NCBI GenBank assembly: GCA_965198895.1
Contig: OZ240676.1
Span: 4,960,001 to 5,024,000, forward strand
Length of the DNA stretch: 64,000 nucleotides
DNA from: LMUY01 sp965198895
GTDB taxonomy: Bacteria > Pseudomonadota > Alphaproteobacteria > Acetobacterales > Acetobacteraceae
Reading direction: 5' to 3'
The translations under genes and the position numbers were made by a program. Below the pieces are notes generated by a model. It had not been told where the DNA came from and did not search any database. It saw nothing but the letters and a program-made list of their open reading frames with translations. Positions 8,815 to 16,174 of this stretch are shown piece after piece. The number at the start of each line of letters is the position of its first letter. The first letter of the stretch is position 1.

Positions 8815-9731
8815 GCAAGCAAGCTGTCCTCACCAATGTCGCCATGGCACCCGAGGCAGACCTCGATCTGCAGGGCGCGCCCGCAACCAAGGTCCGCGGT
8901 TATTGGCGTTCGGTCGTCTACCGGCTGAGTCACGATTGGGTGACGCTGGTCTTCGGCGCCGTGGTGCTGTTCATCATCCTGCTCGCCGTGTTCGCGCCGC
9001 TGGTGGCGCCGTTCGACCCCTACCAGCAGAGCATCATCGGCCGGCTGAAACCATTCGGCTGGCGCGGCCACCCCTGGGGCACGGACGAACTCGGCCGCGA
9101 CATGATGAGCCGGCTGATCTATGGCGGCCGCATCTCGCTGATCATGGGCCTGGTGCCGGTGCTGATCGCGACCGCGATCGGCGGCTCGCTCGGCATCATC
9201 GGCGGCTTTGCCGGCAAGGTCACGAACACGGCGATCATGCGCACGATGGATGTGTTCTACGCGTTCCCGTCCATCCTGTTGGCAGTTGCGATCTCGGGCG
9301 CGATGGGCGGCGGTGTGGTCAACGGCATCATCTCGCTCAGCCTGGTGTTCATCCCCGCTATGTGCCGCATCGCTGAAACCGCAACGGCGCAGATCAAGAA
9401 CCTGGACTACATCGAGGCCGCCCGGGCGAGCGGCGCCGGCACGCTCACCATCGTGCGCCACCACGTGCTCGGCAACGTGCTGGGCCCGGTGTTCATCTAC
9501 GCCTCCAGCTTGGTGAGCGTGAGCATCCTGCTCGCCTCGGGCCTGTCCTTTCTGGGCCTCGGCGTGCAACCGCCCGAGCCGGATTGGGGGCTGATGCTGA
9601 GCACGTTGCGCCAGTCGATCTACGTCGATCCGCTGGGATGCGCGATGCCGGGCGTGGCAATCTTCATCACCTCGATCTGCTTCAACCTGGTGAGCGACGG
9701 CGTGCGCGCGGCGATGGACGTGCGGATATGA
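8811..9731 (+). CDS. ABC transporter permease, DppC type
   Basis: This is the second permease, 306 residues, with the long cytoplasmic N-terminus and the HPWGTDELGRDMMSR motif typical of DppC proteins. The EAA loop reads DYIEAARASGAG followed by RHHVLGNVL. The ATG overlaps the previous stop and its TGA overlaps the ATG of the ATPase at 9728, so the genes are coupled. Together with the permease at 7858 it should form the transmembrane channel. Confidence 0.94.
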   Translation: MSKQAVLTNVAMAPEADLDLQGAPATKVRGYWRSVVYRLSHDWVTLVFGAVVLFIILLAVFAPLVAPFDPYQQSIIGRLKPFGWRGHPWGTDELGRDMMSRLIYGGRISLIMGLVPVLIATAIGGSLGIIGGFAGKVTNTAIMRTMDVFYAFPSILLAVAISGAMGGGVVNGIISLSLVFIPAMCRIAETATAQIKNLDYIEAARASGAGTLTIVRHHVLGNVLGPVFIYASSLVSVSILLASGLSFLGLGVQPPEPDWGLMLSTLRQSIYVDPLGCAMPGVAIFITSICFNLVSDGVRAAMDVRI

Positions 9732-10780
9732 GCGCCGCCGTGCAAACCCAGCCCTATGTCGATTCGCGCGACCGGGGCGGTGCGGCGCAGCCGATGCTGA
9801 TCGCGCGTGATCTGCGCCGCTGGTTCAAGGTGAAAGGGGCGGCCAAGGGTGCTGTCGTACGCGCGGTGGACGGCGTATCGTTCACCCTCTCCAAGGGCGA
9901 GACACTCGGCGTCGTCGGCGAATCCGGCTGCGGAAAATCCACCCTTGCCCGGCTGCTGCTGCACCTGATCGTGCCTGATTCCGGCGAGTTGATTTTCGAC
10001 GGTGACACGGTCGGTGATACCCGCGGCGTCACGATCGCCGATTTGCGCCGACAGGTGCAGATGGTGTTCCAGGACAGCTACTCCTCGTTGAACCCGCGCA
10101 TGCCGGTGCAGGACTCGGTGGCGTTCGGCCCCATGGTCAACGGCAAGTCGCGCCCGGACGCGAAGCGGATCGCGCAGGACATCCTGGTGAAGGTCGGGCT
10201 TAGGCCGGACCTATTCGGCCCGCGCTATCCGCACGAACTGTCGGGCGGGCAAAAGCAGCGCGTCAACATCGCGCGTGCGCTTGCGGTGGGGCCGCGCATG
10301 GTCATCCTCGACGAGGCCGTGTCGGCGCTGGACAAATCGGTCGAGGCGCAGGTGCTCAACCTGTTGCGGCAGCTCAAGCGTACGCTGAACCTCACCTACC
10401 TGTTCATCAGCCACGACCTGAACGTGGTGCGTTACATCAGCGACCGCGTGCTGGTGATGTATCTGGGCCAGGTCGTCGAACTGGGCCCGGCCGCCGAGGT
10501 GTTCAGCCGGGCGCGCCACCCTTACACGCTGGCCCTGCTCGGATCGCGCCTGTCCATGGACTCGGCCCAGCGGATCGAATCGCCGCCGCTCGTGGGCGAT
10601 CCGCCCAGCCCGATCAACCCGCCCTCCGGCTGCCGCTTCCGTACCCGCTGCCCCCATGCCGAGCCTGTGTGCGAGGCCAAGATGACCGTGCTCGGCGAAT
10701 GGGAGGACCGGTCTTCCCACGTGGCCGCTTGCCACATGACCGATCCGACGTCCGGCCATAGCAAGGCGGGAACGCGTTGA
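9728..10780 (+). CDS. ABC transporter ATPase, DppF/OppF type
   Basis: This 350-residue cytoplasmic ATPase powers the importer. Walker A is GESGCGKS (64-71), the signature is LSGGQKQR and Walker B is VILDEAVSALD, all intact. The C-terminal oligopeptide-transporter extension carries the cysteine-containing GCRFRTRCPHAEPVC segment. I start it at the ATG that overlaps the permease stop, since the upstream open extension is a shadow of the permease gene. It comes before the D-type ATPase, the reverse of the common D-then-F order. Confidence 0.95.
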   Translation: MSAAVQTQPYVDSRDRGGAAQPMLIARDLRRWFKVKGAAKGAVVRAVDGVSFTLSKGETLGVVGESGCGKSTLARLLLHLIVPDSGELIFDGDTVGDTRGVTIADLRRQVQMVFQDSYSSLNPRMPVQDSVAFGPMVNGKSRPDAKRIAQDILVKVGLRPDLFGPRYPHELSGGQKQRVNIARALAVGPRMVILDEAVSALDKSVEAQVLNLLRQLKRTLNLTYLFISHDLNVVRYISDRVLVMYLGQVVELGPAAEVFSRARHPYTLALLGSRLSMDSAQRIESPPLVGDPPSPINPPSGCRFRTRCPHAEPVCEAKMTVLGEWEDRSSHVAACHMTDPTSGHSKAGTR

Positions 10781-11790
10781 TGGATGGCATGGTGACGACG
10801 GCGCCATTGCTGGAAGTGGCGGACCTCTCCGTCCAGTTCGTCTCGCGCGAAGGTTCGGTGAATGCCGTCAGCGGCGCCACGTTCCGTCTGCACGCCGGGG
10901 AGGTGCTCTGCCTACTGGGTGAGTCGGGCTCCGGCAAATCGGTCACGTTGCGTGCGCTGATGCGCCTGCTACCGAAGCGCGCGCGGGTACAGGGACGCGT
11001 GGAACTGGGCGGCAAGAACGTGCTGGCGCTGCAGGGGCGGGCGCTGCAAAACTTCCGCGGCGGCGACGTGGCGATGGTGTTCCAGGAACCGATGACCGCG
11101 CTCGACCCGGTCTACACCATCGGCCAACACTTGATCGAGATGATCCGCCAGCACAAAGGCGGCACCAAGGCCGAGGCGCGAGCACGGGCGATTGAATTGC
11201 TCGACCTGGTGAAGATCCCGTCCGCAGAGCGCCGTGTGGATGCCTACCCCCACGAACTGTCCGGCGGATTGCGGCAGCGCGCCATGATCGCCATCGCGCT
11301 TGCCTGCGGGCCGAAGCTGTTGCTGGCGGACGAGCCGACAACGGCGCTCGATGCCACCGTGCAAATCCAGGTATTGATCCTGCTGCGCCGCCTGCAGCAG
11401 GAAATGGGCATGGGGACGATTTTCGTCACGCACGATCTCGGCGTCGCGGCGGAAATCGCGGACCGGGTCGCGGTGATGTATGCCGGCCGGGTGATCGAGG
11501 AGGGGCCGGTCGCCGACGTGCTGCGCCGGCCTGCCCATCCATATACCGCCGGCCTGCTCGCCTCCACCGTGCATGACCAGCCGCCCGAGCAGGACATTGC
11601 CGCGATCCCGGGCAGCCCGCCCGATCTGCGCCGTTTGCCGCCGGGCTGCTCGTTCGCGCCGCGGTGTGCCCTGGCGATGCCCGCGTGCCGGCAGGGATTT
11701 CCGGATCCGGTCTACCCTGCGCCGAACCGCATGGCGCGCTGCCTGCGGGTCGCGGACATGTTGCAACACCCTGTTGGAGAACACGTATGA
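10780..11790 (+). CDS. ABC transporter ATPase, DppD/OppD type
   Basis: This second ATPase of about 336 residues forms a heterodimer with the preceding one. Walker A is GESGSGKS (47-54), the signature is LSGGLRQR and Walker B is LLLADEPTTALD. The C-terminal extension ends in the GCSFAPRCALAMPAC region typical of peptide-transporter ATPases. The ATG at 10780 shares a base with the previous stop. A TTG one codon earlier (10777) is an alternative start. Its own TGA overlaps the ATG of the cysteine hydrolase, tying transport to hydrolysis. Confidence 0.94.
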   Translation: MDGMVTTAPLLEVADLSVQFVSREGSVNAVSGATFRLHAGEVLCLLGESGSGKSVTLRALMRLLPKRARVQGRVELGGKNVLALQGRALQNFRGGDVAMVFQEPMTALDPVYTIGQHLIEMIRQHKGGTKAEARARAIELLDLVKIPSAERRVDAYPHELSGGLRQRAMIAIALACGPKLLLADEPTTALDATVQIQVLILLRRLQQEMGMGTIFVTHDLGVAAEIADRVAVMYAGRVIEEGPVADVLRRPAHPYTAGLLASTVHDQPPEQDIAAIPGSPPDLRRLPPGCSFAPRCALAMPACRQGFPDPVYPAPNRMARCLRVADMLQHPVGEHV

Positions 11791-12485
11791 ACGGCGTCAC
11801 CCTCCCGCAATCCGTCATCGATCGTGTCGTTGCCAAGCGCGGCACGGATCACCCGTTCGCAGCGCTCGATGGCGCGCGCACGGCGCTGGTCGTGATCGAC
11901 CTGCAGAATGCCTTTATGGACCCTGCGGTCGGCCACGCCGTGTGCCCGGCGGCGCGTGACATCGTGCCCGCGGTGAACCGGTTGGCGGCGGCCGTGCGGC
12001 AGGCGGGCGGTGGCGTGTTCTGGGTCAAGAACACCTACGACGAAAGTTGCGAGCGCGATTGGTCGGTGATGCAGGAGATGGCGACGCCCGAGGGCCGCCG
12101 CCGCCGGGCTGCCGCAATGTCCGCCGACACGGTCGGCCATGCGCTGTGGCCGGCATTGAACGTGCAACCCGGCGACGAGACACTACGCAAGAATCGCTAC
12201 AGCGCATTCCTACCCGGCTCGTCGGATCTCCCGGCACGGCTGCGGGCGCGCGGCTTCGATACGGTGCTGATCACCGGGACCGTGACCAACGTCTGCTGCG
12301 AGTCGTCGGCCCGCGATGCGATGATGAGCAATTTCCGCGTGGTGATGGTCAGCGATGCCAACGCCGCCATGACGCCGGAGGAGCACGACGCGTCGCTGGT
12401 CGCGCTGTATCTGAGCTTCACCGACTTGATGGATACCGATATGATCGTAGCCCGCCTGGCCCAGCCAGCCGCGCGCGCTGCATAA
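11787..12485 (+). CDS. Isochorismatase-family cysteine hydrolase
   Basis: This 232-residue protein has the isochorismatase-like fold. The expected catalytic triad is visible as D38 in VVIDLQN, K135 in RKNRYSAF and a cysteine in TNVCCESSARD (C170, with C171 beside it). The family includes nicotinamidase, ureidoacrylate hydrolase, biuret hydrolase and N-carbamoyl hydrolases, all cleaving amide or ureido bonds. I start at the ATG overlapping the ATPase stop, because the upstream extension is a shadow. Placed between the transporter and an AtzE-like amidase, it probably performs the first cleavage of the imported compound. The exact substrate is not deducible. Confidence 0.88.
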   Translation: MNGVTLPQSVIDRVVAKRGTDHPFAALDGARTALVVIDLQNAFMDPAVGHAVCPAARDIVPAVNRLAAAVRQAGGGVFWVKNTYDESCERDWSVMQEMATPEGRRRRAAAMSADTVGHALWPALNVQPGDETLRKNRYSAFLPGSSDLPARLRARGFDTVLITGTVTNVCCESSARDAMMSNFRVVMVSDANAAMTPEEHDASLVALYLSFTDLMDTDMIVARLAQPAARAA

Positions 12486-12498
12486 CCGGAGCAACACG

Positions 12499-12717
12499 AT
12501 GACGGATCTTCCTGACGACGAGAGTTTGGCCCGGGAGTTCGACATGTTCGCCGCGCGCGCCGGGTTGGTGATCCCGGAGGCTCGTAGGCCGGGGCTACTG
12601 GCCGGGTTCAAGGATCTACGCAAGATGGTCGGGCTGCTGCGTCAGCCCCGCACCGCTGCGAACGAGCCGGCCAGCACCTTTTCAATCGACACCGTCACGC
12701 GGAGCTTGAACTCGTGA
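12499..12717 (+). CDS. AtzG-like small subunit (DUF4089 type)
   Basis: This 72-residue protein resembles the AtzG-like family, small helical partners of AtzE-type amidases in 1-carboxybiuret hydrolase. The pattern matches: a helix ending in LVIPEARRPGLL, then FKDLRKMVGLL, then an extended tail with EPASTFSID. Its stop overlaps the GTG of the amidase at 12714, the same arrangement as in atzG-atzE pairs. It has no catalytic motif and should act by stabilising the amidase or shaping its substrate pocket. The family call rests on pattern recognition in a short protein. Confidence 0.72.
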   Translation: MTDLPDDESLAREFDMFAARAGLVIPEARRPGLLAGFKDLRKMVGLLRQPRTAANEPASTFSIDTVTRSLNS

Positions 12718-14114
12718 AGCCGCTTTACGAACTCTCCATCGCCGAGGCGGGCCGGGCGCTGCGGGACGGGTCCGTCACGTCCGTTGCTCTCACCGAAGAC
12801 GCGCTGGGCCGGATCGAGGCGATCGACGGCAAACTGGACAGCTTCATCACCGTCACCGCCGATCGCGCCCATGCCGATGCCGCGGCGGCCGACGCCGACT
12901 TCGCGCGCGGCGTGGACAAGGGGCCGATGCAAGGCATCCCCTACGGGCTGAAAGATATTTACAACACGGCCGGCATTTGTACGACATGCCACTCCAAGCT
13001 GCGGGTGGACGTGGTGCCGGACGCGGATTCAGTTGTCGCGGCCAAGTTGAAGGCAGCCGGCGGCGTGTTGCTCGGTAAGCTCGCGACGCATGAATTCGCG
13101 CTGGGCGGCCCGTCTTTCGACCTGCCGTTCCCACCGGCGCGCAACCCGTGGAACACCGACCACATGCCGGGCGGGTCCTCCTCCGGCTCTGGCGCGGCGG
13201 TGGCGGCCGGGTTGGTGCGCATGGCGATGGGCTCGGACACGGGCGGGTCGATCCGGGGCCCGGCGGCGTATTGCGGCACCGTCGGGTTCAAGCCGACCTA
13301 CGGCCTGGTGTCGCGCCGTGGCGTGTTCCCGCTGTCCACCACGCTCGACCATTGCGGCCCGCTCTCGTGGACGGTCGAGGACTCTGCCATCACGATGGGC
13401 ATCCTGGCCGGCTACGACAAGCTCGACCCGGCGAGTGCGGACGTACCGAAGCCCGACTTCCTCTCCGGCCTGAACGAGGGCGTGCGGGGGATGCGGTTCG
13501 GCATGCCGCGGCACTTCTACGCCGAAGCCGAAGGCGTATCTCCCGAGGTCGTGGCGGCGTTGGACAAGGCGGCGCAAACTCTGACCGACCTGGGCGCCAC
13601 GGTCGAGGAGATCACGCTGCCGGACTACGATCTGTTCAACGCCTGCGGCCGCGTGATCATGTTCACCGAGGCCTATGCGATCCACGAGGCCGACTACCAG
13701 TCCCGCCCGCTGGATTTCGGCCAACTGACGTTCATGCGGATGACGCTGGGCGCCTTCGTCACGGCCGCCGACCTGCAGCAGGCGAGCCGGCTGCGCCGCG
13801 AATTGTGCGAGGCGGTTAGCCGGAAGTTGCTCACATACGACGCGCTGATTACGGCGAACGCACTCGGCACGGCGCCAGCATTTGCCGATATCGATCCGAA
13901 CAACCCGCCCAACTTCCCGATCCAGACGATGGCGTTCAACGTCACCGGCCACCCTGTGCTCGCCATTCCCACGGGGTTCTCCGCGTCCGGCCTACCGCTC
14001 TCGATGCAGATCGTCGGCCGCGCCTTCGACGACGCGAAGGTGCTGCGGATAGGCGCCGCTTACGAAGCCGCGACTGGGCTCGCCGCCAGGCGCCCGGCCT
14101 GCGCCACCGTCTAA
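12714..14114 (+). CDS. Amidase-signature-family hydrolase, AtzE/GatA-like
   Basis: This 466-residue cytosolic amidase hydrolyses a carbon-nitrogen amide bond. The Ser-cisSer-Lys triad is complete: K80 in GLKDIYNT, S155 in GGSSSGSG and S179 in DTGGSIR, with the standard spacing of GatA and AtzE. It starts with GTG inside the stop of the AtzG-like gene, so the subunits are made together. It is the last gene of the operon that begins with the two binding proteins. GatA itself is unlikely because GatB and GatC are absent and the partner is AtzG-like. Confidence 0.92.
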   Translation: MKPLYELSIAEAGRALRDGSVTSVALTEDALGRIEAIDGKLDSFITVTADRAHADAAAADADFARGVDKGPMQGIPYGLKDIYNTAGICTTCHSKLRVDVVPDADSVVAAKLKAAGGVLLGKLATHEFALGGPSFDLPFPPARNPWNTDHMPGGSSSGSGAAVAAGLVRMAMGSDTGGSIRGPAAYCGTVGFKPTYGLVSRRGVFPLSTTLDHCGPLSWTVEDSAITMGILAGYDKLDPASADVPKPDFLSGLNEGVRGMRFGMPRHFYAEAEGVSPEVVAALDKAAQTLTDLGATVEEITLPDYDLFNACGRVIMFTEAYAIHEADYQSRPLDFGQLTFMRMTLGAFVTAADLQQASRLRRELCEAVSRKLLTYDALITANALGTAPAFADIDPNNPPNFPIQTMAFNVTGHPVLAIPTGFSASGLPLSMQIVGRAFDDAKVLRIGAAYEAATGLAARRPACATV

Positions 14115-14118
14115 TCCC

Positions 14119-14254
14119 GTCATGCCAGGGCTTGAGCCTGGTATCCACGGGCTGGGCTGGTGACGTCAGGCGAGTGTTTGGCAGTGTCCTATCAACACGG
14201 CCGGGCCGGCGTGGGCGGGGCGCCGGGGATACCAGGGTCAAGCCCTGGCATGAC
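14119..14254. repeat. palindromic repeat of family A, copy 1
   Basis: Arms of about 32 bases, 14119-14150 and 14223-14254, are near-perfect reverse complements. They begin GTCATGCCAGGGCTTGA and end TCAAGCCCTGGCATGAC. The 72-base interior includes GGGCTGGTGACGTC, which is also present in the copy at 39820-39959. It sits between convergent genes and overlaps the kdsB end. The whole could form one long hairpin or be a MITE-like element. Confidence 0.85.
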
Positions 14255-14984
14255 TAGCCGCCATCATCTCGCGGGCGCGGGCTAGGTCGGCGGGGGTGTC
14301 TACCCCGAACGGGCCGTGCTCCACGCGGGTGCAGGCGATGCGCATCCCGGCCTCCAGCGCGCGCAGTTGCTCGAGGCTCTCGCGTCGCTCGAGCGGGCTC
14401 TGCGGCAGGGCCACGAACCGGGCCAGGGCTGGGCGGCGGAACGCGTAGATGCCGATATGGTGCCACAGCGGGCCGTCCCCAGCAGGCACCGGCGCGCGCG
14501 AAAAATAGAGGGCTTGCGAGACGGCCCGGCCGTGCTCGAACACGCAGGCGGCCTTGACGAAGGAGGGGTTGGCTGCCTCCTCCGCCGTCTCGATCGGGGC
14601 AACCAGGGTGGCGATGTCGATCGCCGGGTCGGATAGCGGGCCCACGACTGCGCGCAACGCCGCCGGGTCAAGCGTGGGGGTGTCGCCCTGGACGTTGACC
14701 ACCACGTCGTGCCGGGCCTGCGGGTCGATCTCGCCCAGCGCCGCGTGCACCCGGTCGGAGCCGGAGGGCAGGGATGGGTCCGTCATGATCGCAATTCCTC
14801 CCGCGGCGCGCACGGCCTCGGCGATCTCGATCTCGGCACAGGCGATGGCCACCGGGCCGATCCCGGCTTCCTGCGCGCGGTGCATGACGTGCACGATCAT
14901 GGGCAGCCCGGCGATGTCGGCGAGGGGCTTGCCAGGGAGCCGGGTCGACGCCATGCGGGCGGGGATGAGGATGATGGGGTTCAA
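14238..14984 (-). CDS. kdsB: 3-deoxy-manno-octulosonate cytidylyltransferase
   Basis: This cytosolic enzyme activates Kdo as CMP-Kdo for lipid A/inner-core lipopolysaccharide synthesis. About 248 residues match the usual length. The N-terminal nucleotide-binding signature is IPARMASTRLPGKPL, the metal and nucleotide motif is NVQGDTP (often NVQGDEP), and FGVDTPADL near the end holds the second metal-binding aspartate. The start is uncertain: I take the TTG just before NPIILIPARM, while a TTG at 15026 would add 14 residues. The stop lies within the family A repeat, so the last residues may derive from it. Confidence 0.93.
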   Translation of the reverse strand: MNPIILIPARMASTRLPGKPLADIAGLPMIVHVMHRAQEAGIGPVAIACAEIEIAEAVRAAGGIAIMTDPSLPSGSDRVHAALGEIDPQARHDVVVNVQGDTPTLDPAALRAVVGPLSDPAIDIATLVAPIETAEEAANPSFVKAACVFEHGRAVSQALYFSRAPVPAGDGPLWHHIGIYAFRRPALARFVALPQSPLERRESLEQLRALEAGMRIACTRVEHGPFGVDTPADLARAREMMAASHARA

Positions 14985-15098
14985 CGGATGGGACTCGGGC
15001 CTTGTGACGGGCGGGCGTGTTTGCAAACGGCGCGTGCCAGCTTAGGTATGGCCCCAACGCTGTGCAAATTGCGCGCGACGAACATGGAGTGGCGTTGA

Positions 15099-15389
15099 AT
15101 GCGGAGCTTGGTTCTAGCTGTGGTGATTGCGGTCGCACCGATGGCTGCGATGGCGCAATCCTCTGCAACGGCGACGCACAAGACCGCTCCGGTCCGCCGG
15201 ACGACGGGAGCGCCGCGGGCAGCCGGCGGGGGTCAGACGTCGGGGCAACAGAACAGCAGCCCGTCGGCGAACCAGAACCAGTCGCAGATGCAGACCGACA
15301 ATTCGCAGCAGCCGCCCCAGGCGCACGTTCTGCCGCCCACGGCCAGCTCGCAGAATCAGCCCAACCCCATGCCCCAGCTCGCGAAATAA
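15099..15389 (+). CDS. Small exported Gln/Asn-rich protein
   Basis: This is a 96-residue protein of unknown function. Residues 1-19 form a clear Sec signal peptide ending in AMA-Q. The mature part is low in complexity and rich in Gln, Asn, Pro and Ser, with no recognisable domain or cysteine. A GGAG motif lies about nine bases before the ATG. It ends exactly where the phosphatase homology at 15386 begins, and its reading frame lies inside an open frame of that gene. It could be a periplasmic linker-like protein; nothing firmer can be said. Confidence 0.6.
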   Translation: MRSLVLAVVIAVAPMAAMAQSSATATHKTAPVRRTTGAPRAAGGGQTSGQQNSSPSANQNQSQMQTDNSQQPPQAHVLPPTASSQNQPNPMPQLAK

Positions 15390-16174
15390 TCCCGGACGGC
15401 GCCATCGCGGCGGCTGAGGCGGCGGCGGACGCAGCGGGGGCTGTGATCCGCCCGTGGTTCCGCGCGGGTGCAAGTGCGGACCTCAAAAGCGACGACAGCC
15501 CGGTCACCATCGCCGACCGCGAGGCCGAGGCGGCGATGCGGGCCGTGCTGTCCGACCGCTTCCCGGACCACGCCATATTGGGCGAGGAGGGCGGCGAGGA
15601 GCGATCAGGCGCGCGGCATCGCTGGGTGCTGGACCCGATCGACGGCACCCGCGCGTTCATCACCGGGCGGCCCACCTTCGGCACGCTGGTTGCTTTGCTG
15701 GACGGGGACGTCCCGGTGCTGGGCTTGATCGACCAGCCGATCACGGGGGAGCGCTGGCTGGGCGTGGCTGACCGGCCGACAGTATTCCGGGGCGGGTTCG
15801 GCCAAGCCGGCTGTCGGCCCTGCGCGGGTCTCAGCCAGGCGGAGTTGAGCTGCACCTCCCCCGCGATCTTCCGCGCCGACGAACAGGCACGCTGGGAGAG
15901 GTTGGCGCAGAGTGTGCGCCGTGTGTCCTGGGGCGGCGACTGCTATGCCTATGGCTTGTTGGCGTTGGGGCAGATCGACATCGTGGCGGAGGCGACTTTG
16001 AAGCTTTGGGACTGGGCCGCCCTGGTGCCGGTGATCACGGGCGCCGGCGGCAGCATCACCGACTGGGCCGGCCAGCCGTTGCACCCTGGCAGCGACGGGA
16101 CCGTGCTCGCCTTGGGTGACCCGGCCCTGCTGCCAGCCGCCTTGCAAGTCATGGAGACCGCCGCGTGCGCCTGA
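15386..16174 (+). CDS. hisN: Histidinol-phosphatase, inositol-monophosphatase family (start codon unclear)
   Basis: This is a Mg-dependent phosphatase of about 262 residues that probably dephosphorylates histidinol phosphate. Family motifs are GEEGGEE, the metal-binding DPIDGTRAF and a C-terminal LWDWAALVP; WGGDCYAYGLL and the extended similarity favour the HisN branch. There is no ATG, GTG or TTG in frame between 15089 and 15443, yet homology starts near 15395 (IAAAEAAADAAG). I place the start at the ATA overlapping the TAA of the previous gene, which is a guess. The GTG at 15443 would remove the first helix. Other inositol monophosphatase substrates remain possible. Confidence 0.82.
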   Translation: MIPDGAIAAAEAAADAAGAVIRPWFRAGASADLKSDDSPVTIADREAEAAMRAVLSDRFPDHAILGEEGGEERSGARHRWVLDPIDGTRAFITGRPTFGTLVALLDGDVPVLGLIDQPITGERWLGVADRPTVFRGGFGQAGCRPCAGLSQAELSCTSPAIFRADEQARWERLAQSVRRVSWGGDCYAYGLLALGQIDIVAEATLKLWDWAALVPVITGAGGSITDWAGQPLHPGSDGTVLALGDPALLPAALQVMETAACA

